Shown here: positions 9,097 through 18,340 of the stretch, in pieces
Layout of the letters: the number at the start of each line of letters is the position of its first letter
Numbering within the stretch: the stretch's first letter is position 1
Assembly (NCBI GenBank): GCA_025765595.1
Contig: JAIVFH010000399.1
Location: forward strand, 1 to 22,248
Direction of reading: 5' to 3'
Length of the DNA stretch: 22,248 nucleotides
Source of the DNA: Obelidium mucronatum
Taxonomy: Eukaryota; Chytridiomycota; Chytridiomycetes; Chytridiales; Chytriomycetaceae
Position numbers and translations under genes: made by a program
Notes under the pieces: generated by a model
Database searches by the model: none
What the model was told of the DNA's origin: nothing
The model's input: only the letters and a program-made list of their open reading frames with translations

Positions 9097-9504
9097 TTAC
9101 TCGATGTTTCCCTCCTCGCGCGTCCACGTCACCGTCACGAGCCGCTCGCGAAAGAGCCACTTTCCCGCCGCGTCGCGCGCCAGCGTGTCCTCGTGGCGGC
9201 CAACTGACGCCATCGATCCCTTGTCCCACGCCGTCCAGTAGCTGACGCTTGCCGCCACGCCCTCGCTGACTTCGTCGACAACAACATTCGCCTCAATGTG
9301 GCTGAACCCTTGGAAGCGCGTCCCGAGCGCCTCGCAAAGAGCCTTCATCTCTGCGCGGCCCTTCTTGTGGATTCCGCGCTTCGGAAACGAAAACACGGCG
9401 TCCGCTTCAAACAGCGCTGCGAATTTGTCAGCACGCGATGCGTCGCGGTGGAAGGCGTCGAGGTGGTGGAAGTACAGGTGGATTGTGTTGAGCACCTCTT
9501 GCAT
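9097..9504 (-). CDS. NTF2-like / SnoaL-like domain protein
   Basis: Single exon, 135 residues, the typical length of a one-domain cone-shaped NTF2/SnoaL fold. The N-terminal helix (VLNTIHLYFHHLDAFHRDA) with FAALFEADAVFSFP, the central FQGFSHIEANVVVDEV, and the closing KWLFRERLVTVTW strand are characteristic of SnoaL_4-type proteins. These act as small-molecule isomerases, dehydratases or binding proteins, so the reaction cannot be named. No signal peptide is present, which suggests a cytosolic location. The gene is GC-rich compared with its neighbours. It shares a 20-bp divergent intergenic gap with the DNA helicase gene and ends 12 bp from the homeodomain-like gene. Confidence 0.75.
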   Translation of the reverse strand: MQEVLNTIHLYFHHLDAFHRDASRADKFAALFEADAVFSFPKRGIHKKGRAEMKALCEALGTRFQGFSHIEANVVVDEVSEGVAASVSYWTAWDKGSMASVGRHEDTLARDAAGKWLFRERLVTVTWTREEGNIE

Positions 9505-9524
9505 TTTTATGGTTAAAAACTACA
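9505..9524. promoter_or_regulatory. Twenty-base divergent gap between start codons
   Basis: Only 20 bp separate the ATG of the NTF2-like gene (minus) from that of the CHL1-like helicase (plus). Unless one of the starts is wrong, each gene's core promoter must lie inside the other's transcribed or coding sequence. Both starts are supported by domain alignment: the helicase needs the nearby PFPYPTPWPIQQ motif, and the NTF2 fold begins within ten residues of its ATG. Confidence 0.45.
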
Positions 9525-12500
9525 ATGTCCGGAAAGGAAACCAACAACAACTCGAACGACACGCAACAGCTGGTCTTTCCGTTTCCGTACCCAACGCCAT
9601 GGCCGATCCAACAAGACTTCATGACATCGCTGTATACCTGCTTGACACATAGCCATGTGGGCATCTTTGAGTCGCCTACAGGAACTGGGAAATCTCTGTC
9701 GATAATCAGCTCAGCTCTCAAATGGCTGACGGATCAATCTGCGCAATCATACAATGACATTCTTCAAACTCGAATTGCTGCAAAAATCGCCACTCTGTCG
9801 CATTCTCTCGATGATCCGTCAGAACCACAATGGGTGCGTGATTTGGAACGCAAAAGGATTGAAACGGATGTCAAACGCGAATTGGATGATGAAATTGAAG
9901 CGAAAAGAAAGCGAGAGGAACGTTTGGCAAAGATTCGACGTGAGGAACGTGAGATTGGTTTTGGTCGAACCAAAAAGAGGGTGGTAAGGAGACTCGATGA
10001 TGTGAAAGCTCTTGTGTAAGCCCAATCGTCCATGTAGAAACTATCGAAATCAACTCCTCCAAAAGCGTGCAATAAGACAGATGACGCAGACGACGTTGAC
10101 TTCTTGGTCGATGATTATGATTCAGATGAGGATTCTCGAACCAAAAAAGCCATGAGGGTCAATGGGGCTGATTCTGATTCTGAGAATGAAGATCAAAATG
10201 ACGAGGACGAAACGTTTCAAGAACTCAAAATATTCTACTGCTCACGAACGGTTTGTTGTTTTCAATTTATCCGAACGATATCTATTAACAACGAAAAAAT
10301 AGCATTCCCAGCTCAGCCAATTCATAAGCGAACTCAAAAAGACGGAATATGTGGAATCCATAAAATCGCTTTCCCTTGGCTCGCGTAAAAACCTTTGCAT
10401 CAATGAAGAAGTTCTCCGGCTGTCGTCGGCTCCGCGCATGAATGACAAATGCCTCGATTTACAAAAAGGTGCATCCATTTTGTATTTCAATTGTTTGTAC
10501 GCCAGTATTCTAAAACGTGCCACTCAAAGATAAAGGCCGAAAGTGCCCGTTCCTTCCAAAAGAAAAGCACCCACTTCGCGAATTCACAGACTCTGTAAAC
10601 GCTGCAGTCCGTGACATTGAAGAGCTGGCGGCACTTGGGAAGGCAACAGGCGTCTGTTCCTATTATGGATCCCGAAATTCTCTCCCAAGCTCACAAATTG
10701 TTACACTGCCGTATAATATGATGCTCCAGAAGTCCACGAGAGAATCTCTTGGTATCAAACTCAAGGGAAATATTGTTATTTTTGGTAAATTATCTGTATT
10801 TCCCAAAACCCCCCAAAACACTACGCCATATTCATCTCATTTCTCAGATGAGGCCCACAATATTATCGATACAATCACATCTATTTACAGTGTAACACTC
10901 GAACTACATCAAATCCAGCGTGCACAGTTCCAACTGGAATCCTACCACAAAAAGTACGCCAATCGACTCAAGGGAAAAAATGTTGTCTACATCAAACAGA
11001 TTCTGATTCTCTTAACGGCTCTCCAGCTGCAGCTTGAAGAAACCAACAAATCCACACCCCCAAATCCTAAAGAAGGCTTTAAATCCCAGCAGCAACAGCA
11101 ACAAGCGCCATTTAAATCGAGTAGTGACTTTGTTAATGACCTTCGCGTTGATCACATCAATCTTTTCAAGATTTGCAGCTATTTGGAGTCTTCTAAATTG
11201 GCGTTGAAGGTTCAAGGATTTACTGAGAAAGTAAAGGTGGCAGAAGCTACTGTCTCGAATGATGGTAATCAGATAGAGAAGCGTCAATGTTTTTTTTCCG
11301 CAGTTCTTCTGAATTTCCTACTCTTTTAGACATCTTTGTAGCCAGACACATACCAGCCTTACAACAATTTCAAACGTTCATACAATCCCTGTTGAACGTC
11401 AGCATTAACGGGCGTATTGGAATCGTAACTGGTGGTACGCAAAACCCCCAATTCCCTATGATCAGGGTTCCAACAAAATTTTTGCACACATTGTTTTTTT
11501 TTTTTTAGACCTACCGCAAAACACGCACTTCAAATACCTCCTCCTGAGCCCCACCGATGTATTCAAAGAAATCGTTGCTGAGGCCCGAAGCGTGATTCTT
11601 GCAGGAGGAACAATGGAACCCATGTCTGAATTCAAAAGTCAGCTGCTTGATTTCCTTCCCGAGAACCAAATTGACATGTTTTCGTGTGGTCATATCGTTC
11701 CACCGTCTTCAATCTTGACTGTGGCTGTACCTGTGGGTCCCAGCAGCAAGCCACTCGATTTTCGGTATGAGACGAGAATGAATGATGATTTAGTTGAGTC
11801 CTCGAATCAAAAAAAAGCTGCTTTGATGGTAACTTATTAAAAAGGTTTCATGTTTGGTTCTGTCCACAGATCACAGAGCTGGGAAATTCAGTGTTTTCCC
11901 TCGCTACAGTTATACCGCATGGGGTTGTTTGCTTTTTCGTCTCTTATTCGTACATGGATTATGTCTGTTCGAAGTGGAAGGCTAATGGTGTATTGGGAAA
12001 GATTGAAACTAAAAAGAAGGTTGGTTGTGGTTTTTTTTTCTTTTTACTTCCGGGCTAATCATTTCCTGGCAACAAAAAAGGTATTTTTTGAACCTCGCAA
12101 CGCGCGTGCAGTAGACGTTTGTTTGGCCCAGTATTCAGAAGCCATTTCAAATCCCAACAAGGGTAATCCTAATGGCAAGGTAAGCATAGGAACTCGTGTT
12201 CTGTCTTACTTATTCTTTTTTTTTTTTTTACATAGAGGACAGGATCGATTTTGTTTTGTGTCGTTGGTGGTAAAATGAGCGAAGGGATGTGAGTGATATA
12301 TCTTCTTCGCTTTTGGTTTCTTATGGATTTCATCGGTGATTTACAGCAACTTTGCCGATGAAATGGCTCGAGGTGTTATCATGGTGGGCCTACCCTTTCC
12401 CAGCAAAACTTCTCCAGAGCTACAAGAAAAAATGAGATTTATCGACTCTAGAGCGGCAGTATCAGTTGAGTTTGAAATATCTTCATTTCTTTCTTAATTT

Positions 12501-12850
12501 TAATTTTTTTTTTCGTCTTTAATTTCTTTTTCAGGGAATCACGTCTAGCGAATATTATGAGAACTTGTGTATGCGAGCATTGAATCAATCCATAGGTTTG
12601 AATACGACCCAAAAAAAATTTCCATTATCCCTAATCTTTTTTTTTTCTCCGCACTTGCTGGGTTTCAGGTCGCGCTATTCGTCACAAAGATGATTATGCG
12701 GCAATCTTCTTGTTGGATAAACGGTTCACAGGAAAAAGAGTGCGAGAAAAGCTGCCTGGTTGGATCAAGAGCGCGACTGTTCATGATGTGGAAACTTTTG
12801 GTTCGGTTATTGGCAAAGCGGGACAGTTTTTCAGAGCAAAGAAAGCTTAG
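9525..12850 (+). CDS. CHL1: CHL1/DDX11-type iron-sulfur DNA helicase
   Basis: Thirteen exons (9525-10001, 10038-10250, 10303-10468, 10530-10784, 10848-11264, 11330-11434, 11509-11828, 11870-12019, 12081-12179, 12236-12288, 12347-12464, 12535-12595, 12669-12850) splice to 871 residues with phases intact; yeast Chl1 has 861. This superfamily 2 XPD-like 5'-3' helicase acts in sister-chromatid cohesion and resolves forked and G-quadruplex DNA. Seen: Q-like PFPYPTPWPIQQDFM, Walker A PTGTGKS 51-57, acidic insert, iron-sulfur cysteines C262, C280, C291 and C328, DEAH 371-374, then LAGGTMEPMSEF, FSCGHIVPPSS, VGGKMSEGINFADEMARGV and LNQSIGRAIRHKDDYA (motif VI). The first intron is 36 nt, chosen because it keeps frame and removes a stop. 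The intron at 11265-11329 has an alternative acceptor (11303) that breaks the frame. Confidence 0.95.
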
Positions 12851-12873
12851 ATGCGTTCCTTTCCCTCCCCACC

Positions 12874-12874
<1 letters not shown>

Positions 12875-12919
<45 letters not shown>
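12875..12919 (+). repeat. Homopolymer tract of 45 C
   Basis: An unbroken run of 45 C (preceded by CCTCCCCACCT) is followed by eight T, starting 25 bases after the helicase stop codon. The G-rich complement could form G-quadruplexes and the C strand an i-motif. It lies in the presumed 3' UTR or just past it. Its exact length may be an assembly estimate. Confidence 0.85.
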
Positions 12920-13379
12920 TTTTTTTTAAATTTTCTTTTGCATATTATGATTTTATGTGAGTTATTCCATAATTATTTGTCAGTAAATCTCCTTCTGAAC
13001 AAATGGCAAACGTATAATTATCAAGTGTCCCCAATATGGTTTCCCGGATGGAGTGTCATGGAATTGATTGGATTTGAATTGAAAAATGTTAACTGTAAGT
13101 GTGTGGGTGTGTTTGCAGGTGTCGATACAGCATTTGCAAATGGCCCATGGCAACGAGCTGTGCCAACACAATACTTCGGTACATTTACCAATACAAGGGA
13201 CCGTGTTTGCTTGAAATGGTTTTATTGTTGTTGCAGTTGAAGAATATAGACTATCATTGACACGGGAAAGTGGTCCATTCTAATGAATTTTAATTGGTTT
13301 TCTCCTGTCTTCGTTTTTATAAGAAGGTCCCAGTCACGCGACTGGATACTTCCCGTTTTTTGACTCACCACTTTAAAAC
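12920..13379 (+). other. Unassigned spacer with a possible small spliced gene
   Basis: Two exon-like pieces stand out. At 13119-13178, after TTTGCAG, a frame reads VDTAFANGPWQRAVPTQYF and ends at a GTACAT donor. At 13237-13283, after TTGTTGTTGCAG, the phase continues as VEEYRLSLTRESGPF and stops at TAA. The 58-nt intron between them matches local introns. Upstream, the same frame stays open back to 12920 (including SPIWFPGWSVMELIGF), so the 5' structure is unclear. The composition suggests a short protein, perhaps organellar, but no family was recognised. Confidence 0.3.
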
Positions 13380-13499
13380 ATGGCGATGCCGATAATAATC
13401 GTAAGTTTTATATTTGGATACTGCTGTTTGATTGTATTGTTATTTGTTCTAACCCGATTCAATTCAGTTTGGGACTTTTTGAAACAACCAGCATGTTGA
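13380..13499 (+). CDS. Candidate 39-residue single-pass membrane micropeptide
   Basis: The ATG at 13380 opens 39 codons beginning MAMPIIIVSFIFGYC and containing a strongly hydrophobic stretch (residues 4-25) followed by LTRF and a short polar tail, the layout of a single-helix membrane peptide. A complication is that 13401-13467 also looks like a perfect intron: GTAAGT donor, CTAACCC branch-like site and TTCAG acceptor. Removing it would shift frame and leave only 11 codons. So either the hydrophobic reading is an artefact of a T-rich intron, or splicing switches the product. Expression is unknown. Confidence 0.25.
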   Translation: MAMPIIIVSFIFGYCCLIVLLFVLTRFNSVWDFLKQPAC

Positions 13500-13685
13500 C
13501 ATCACTGTCAACACAACAAGATGAAGTACAATTTCCATTTTTAATTAAACTTCGGTTGAAAGTTTCGAATCAAAGGGATCGGTGGTGGTATAATTTGGGA
13601 GGGGTGTCCATCTACTATCAAAATAAAAGACAACCCACTTGAATAGAAAAGACAATGGAAAAACGATAGGCGAAATTTCTTTTTT

Positions 13686-15253
13686 TTAACGTCTACGACG
13701 ATCTGGTGAACCGTTTCGACCCCGACTTTTGCTGCGGCTACTGTTGTTTGGTCTGTGTGGGCTTGACCGTCTTGATCTATCTGGGCTTCTATCGCCGCCT
13801 CTCTTCTTAGATGACGACGCATTCTTGATGGCATTTCCTTTCGGCTTTTCAGGCTCGGGTTCAGGTTTGGCGGGACCTGCAAAATACCCGTAGACACCTC
13901 CAGCAACTCCATTCACGGTTCGCAAAATTCCCCAGTCCGACTTTTCAGCAGCAGGAGCTGCACCAGCACCAGCATCCTTGCCAACACTCTTTGCTTGATA
14001 TGAATTATTGTTGCCGGATTCAATGTCTTGGTACGAGTTCCTGCGACTCCATCGATTGTCGTTGTAGTAGCTTGTTCGGTCTTTTCTACGTCGGTCACCT
14101 CCGCCACCACCACCTCTGTTGTTTCCCCCACGATTTCCACCACCACCACCACCTCTTCTATCGCCACGATCATCATCTCTTCTCTGTCTTGAAGGAAGAG
14201 GCTCCTCCCACGAATTCCGCTTCTTTTTCCCAGTGCCTTGACGACCCAACGAGCGATCGTCTTTATTGTATCGAGGAGCAGCAGCCATCTCCATCTCATA
14301 CTGGTCCTTTTCATCCAGAAACTCATCATACTTTTTCGCATTCATACAGGACCAAGTACTCAAGACCATTGCAGCCGTGTCTGCAATCAATGCAGTCACC
14401 ATAAGCGCCAGACCAGCTGGACTCTGCGATGCAGTGATGCCCCTGTAAGGAAAAAAAGAAAAAGAAAGAAGTATAGATAAGGTTTTGAGTCAGGTTTGCA
14501 AAAAAAGACAAAACAAGAGACGGAGGGGTACTCAACTGGAAATTGGCAAGGAAAGCTACAAGCCCGCTTGCAGCAATTCCAGAACCAACACAGCAAACAA
14601 GCAAGACAATCCAACTGATTAAACAGACGGTACTAGTGAATTTGGCACAGACAACCCATGCATGGGAAAAGTTGCGGGCAAAGAAAAAGAGCAGCGTGGC
14701 CAATGAACTGATCAATGCAATGCCCAGAAAGATTGTGACGGTGGGAAGAGCGAAAATCAGCAGCGGAATCGTTTTGTATGGAATCGTATCGAGGGTTTGA
14801 GATACAGTGAATTGCTTGCTGGAGAGATTTGACAGTGGCTCTGGTGCAAATTGGAAGTTGTAACTGTTGTTTCCGATCGTTTTGAGGTCAGTGGCAGGAT
14901 AGCAGGTCTGAGTGCCATCGACGGTAGTCGAGCAGTATCCCTTCGGAAGAACGAGTCGTTAGTATAGGTTATGCTAGTGGGCTAGCGAGACGCACCCACA
15001 CGGTCAGCACAGCGGCCAGCACGCCGTCCGCCGGCTTCGGCGCCGCGGACTCGATGGCGATCAAGCCGAGCGACGCAACGCCCGGCGCCGCCGCAAACGG
15101 CGCCAGCGCAAGAAACGCCGTTACACAAAACGACAGCGCCACGGCGCCGGCGCTGGCGAGCGTCAGCCGCAGCGACGCATTGACCGGCGCGGGCGGCGGC
15201 GGCGCCGGCGCCGGCTCGTGCGAAAGGCGCTGCTTCTGCTTGCGGCCAAACAT
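13686..15253 (-). CDS. SUR7/PalI-like four-pass membrane protein with RGG/RS-rich tail
   Basis: Three exons (15253-14996, 14940-14537, 14442-13686) splice to 472 residues. Four predicted membrane segments lie at about 28-58, 143-173, 183-208 and 228-252. Between the first two is a loop starting WGYC, with CSTTVDGTQTC and several NxS/T sites, the signature of fungal SUR7/PalI proteins (eisosome, cell-wall or pH-sensing roles at the plasma membrane). The first intron carries a canonical TACTAAC branch site. The long cytosolic tail (from about 254) is unusual for the family: acidic YDEFLDEKDQYEMEM, then glycine-arginine runs (RRGGGGGGNRGGNNRGGGGG), then Ser-Arg repeats ending in SPDRRRR, which resemble RNA-binding tails. 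Exon 1 is markedly GC-rich. The second donor (GTTGAG) is non-consensus but is also used in the helicase gene. Confidence 0.78.
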
Positions 15254-15515
15254 CTTTTTAATCGAGAGTGTCTGTTGTCACTTCAGGATGAAATTTTGTT
15301 TTTGAAGTCGTGATTCTGTATCAGTGATACCAGTCTGGGAACTGCTTCTACCACAAACGAAATACAAAGTATTCCGCAAGAATAACTTGAAAGAAATCAC
15401 TAAAGCGATCCAATTGTACCTTGTGTTTAGAAGTCAGATGTGTGGTTGATCCCAAGACTGCACCCTTCATTCAATAATTGAATTGCATTGAATTTGCGAT
15501 GTCTTGATTGTATAG
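15254..15515. promoter_or_regulatory. Divergent intergenic region, SUR7-like / kexin 1
   Basis: This 262 bp separates the start codons of the SUR7-like gene (minus) and the first kexin-like gene (plus). It must hold both promoters; no definite element was identified. Confidence 0.4.
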
Positions 15516-18264
15516 ATGCCAGCGTGTAACTTGCTTGATGCTTCTCGACAAATGCTCCTCCAAATCCTTGCCCTTCTCCTGCTGCCGCCAGCACCAACAC
15601 TCGCCACCCCGCCGCCCAATGATCATATAAACTATCACTACGTTGCCTATCAACTGCATCCGCCTACTAGCGACCACAAATACTCTCAAATCGGGCGACG
15701 GGAACTTCACTCGCGTGCTGAACAAGTCGCTGCAGCAACGGGCGCACACTTCCTAGGGCCAGTCGGTGAACTATCGGATTATTTCCAAGTGGCTGTTCCA
15801 AAGAGCGAGACGGATGTCATCGAACTGACTCGCGAGTTATCCAAACATGAACACGTCAAATGGGTGAAACAGCAGGTGCCAACACATCGACTAGTGAAGA
15901 GGGGCTCTGTTTCCGAGAATTATGATACTGGATCGGTCATTGGGCATGTTTCGCGGCGGATGAAGGCAGAGGAAGCGCGCAAGGAGTTTGGGATCCACGA
16001 TCCTGAGTTTGTCAACCAATGGCATCTGATCAATGAAACTCCCGGTCAGGAAGGAAACGATCACAACATTACCGCTGCATGGGCTCAAGGTTCGGTTTGT
16101 GGGCGCCCTCTCTTACTTTGATTATTAAAACTGCTTTGCTAGGCAACTTTGGGAAAGGATCTGTCGTATGCTTTGTGGATGACGGACTGGATATGACTAG
16201 CAACGATCTAAAAGCCAACTATGTAATGCTCAATAATTTTGTCTTCTTTCAGCCCTGGTTGATCCTAAACTGCGTCTTATGAAAGTTTGCAGAAGGGTCT
16301 TACGACTACAATGCTCACACATCTGATCCTAGTCCCAAATCATGGGAAGACAGGCATGGAACGCGATGCGCGGGTGAAGTCGCTGCCGTGAAAAATAACG
16401 TTTGCGGTGTAGGAATTGCATATGAAGCCAAAGTCTCAGGTACAAACACTCCAACAACAACTCCTTTCCAATTAGATTACGCGTTTTAACATTAATGGTT
16501 TTTTTTGGATTGAATCAAGCTGTTCGAATTCTTGGTGGCGCGTTAACGGAGGCCGATGAGGCCGCGTCCATCAATTACAAAATGCAAGAGAATCATATTT
16601 ATTCATGCAGTTGGGGCCCCACCGATAACGGGGCCACAATGGAAGCACCACCAGAAATCGTAACTGCAGCAGTTTTGAATGGCGTTCATAACGGGCGTAA
16701 GGGGTTAGGCTCCATCTACGTCTTTGCTTCAGGAAACGGAGGCGCATCGGGGGACAATTGCAACTTTGACGGATACACAAACAGTATTTATACAATCACC
16801 GTGAGCGCTATCGACCGAATGAATAGGCATCCGGATTATAGCGAGTCTTGTAGCGCGAATATGATTGTCATGTATAGTAGTGCCAGTATTCGGCACGATG
16901 ACGCGATTGTAAGTGATTGTGGGTTGATGCTTTTTTTATTCTTTTCATTTTTACTGATTCCCAGTGTTTTTAGGCCACCACCGACTGGCAACAAGGCTTC
17001 AACGGGGACCTGTGCACCAAAGCTCATGGTGGAACGTCAGCAGCAGCACCTCTCGCCTCTGGAATATACGCCCTCGTTCATTCTATCCGGTAATATCCAA
17101 AGAAAAAAGACAAGCGCCCAACAAGAAAAAAAAAAAATTAACCCATCAATTTTCTTGTTAAAATTTTTTAGCCCTGACTTGACATGGCGCGACTTCCAAC
17201 ACATTACAGTCCGCAGCGCAGTCCCAATCAACAAAGGAGACCCCTCCTGGCTAAAAACCCAAGCAGGCCGCCCTTACAGCCACGACTTTGGATACGGCAA
17301 ACTCGACGCCTACCGCATCCTCGAAATCGCCAAAACTTGGACAACCGTCCCACCCCACGTATCCTTCCAAACCCCACTCCTATCCCCCACCACCACATCC
17401 GCCATCCCACAAGAAAAGGGCAAAGACGTACGCGTCTCGCACACAGTCACAAAAGAGAACCTCAAACTAGCCAAATTCGGGAAACTCGAACACGTGACTG
17501 TGACTGTGAATATTGAACACGCCAAACGTGGGGATGTGAATGTGGATCTTGTGAGTCCTGCGGGTGTTGTGAGTCGTTTGGCTGTGACGCGGTATTCGGA
17601 TACAGATCAAGGCGGGTTCAAGAATTGGACGTTTATGAGTGTGGCGCATTGGGATGAAGTTGTGGAGGGTGCGTGGCAGGTTGTTGTGAGGGATTATGAT
17701 AATCCGGATAAAGTTGGGAAGTTTGAGAATGCTGTTATTACGTTTTGGGGGAGTGAAGCTGTGGCTGTGAAAAAAAAGCCTGATGTAGTGGGTTCGGGGC
17801 CAGGAGATGTTGGCCCGACGGCGGCTGTGGGAGTTCAGGCTCCTGGCATAGTTCCAGCGGTTGAGACAGGTTCGAGTGATGCTGGAAATAACACTGCTGT
17901 TGGCAGTGGGTTCGAAAAGAAGCCAACTCAAAGTGGTGGGATTGTGGCTACTCTTTTTGGTTTGCTCTTCACGGTGGGAGTCTTGGGTGGAGGCGGTTAC
18001 TTTGCATACACAAAGCGACAAGAAATATTGGAGGCCTTTCAAGCTTGGCAACAAAGGAGGAATTTTATGGCGGATCAAGGAGACGATGATCTGTATGAGT
18101 TTCAGCGACTCGGCCAAGAAAATCAATATGGCGCGGATGATGCCACTGACGATGAATTTGGGGATTTGGAAGGACCGAGTGAGGCAGAATTGGAGGAGCT
18201 TAGGAGGGGGGGATACCTTGTTGACGATTTGCTATTTGACAACACCCAACAGGAATCTGTTTAA
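15516..18264 (+). CDS. Kexin-like proprotein convertase, copy 1 (Kex2 family)
   Basis: Six exons (15516-16089, 16143-16222, 16286-16439, 16520-16908, 16974-17089, 17172-18264) give 801 residues. Kex2 enzymes are calcium-dependent serine proteases of the late Golgi that cut secretory precursors after Lys-Arg or Arg-Arg. Seen: signal peptide to about residue 30, prodomain ending at THRLVKR (128-129), the S8 catalytic set Asp204 (VDDGLD), His242 (RHGTRCAGE), oxyanion Asn342 (ASGNGG) and Ser421 (HGGTSAAAP), a P domain (VTVTVNIEHAKRGDVNVDL; GAWQVVVRDYDNP), one membrane helix (VATLFGLLFTVGVLGGGGYF) and an acidic cytosolic tail with LYEFQRL, similar to the YEFDII Golgi-retention signal of yeast Kex2. 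All key residues are present, so it should be active. Its inverted paralogue ends 76 bp away. Confidence 0.95.
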
Positions 18265-18340
18265 GCTTTTCTGACTCTTTTTTGGGGGGTATGATATGAA
18301 AATAATTCGTTCTATGTCTCCAATTATCGTGTCTTTTTTT

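Noticed and set aside
13095..13118. GTAAGT...TTTGCAG as an intron.
   Set aside because: At 24 nt it is shorter than any confident intron here (minimum 36 nt), and it is a multiple of three with no stop, so it may simply be read through.
12851..13240. A long plus-strand frame through the C tract, giving a polyproline protein.
   Set aside because: A 45-base C run is open in every frame, and the frame starts immediately after the helicase stop with no promoter; the proline run is a homopolymer artefact.
13991..14404. Histidine-rich plus-strand frame and other long frames opposite the SUR7-like tail.
   Set aside because: They are antisense shadows of the Gly/Arg repeats of the minus-strand gene.
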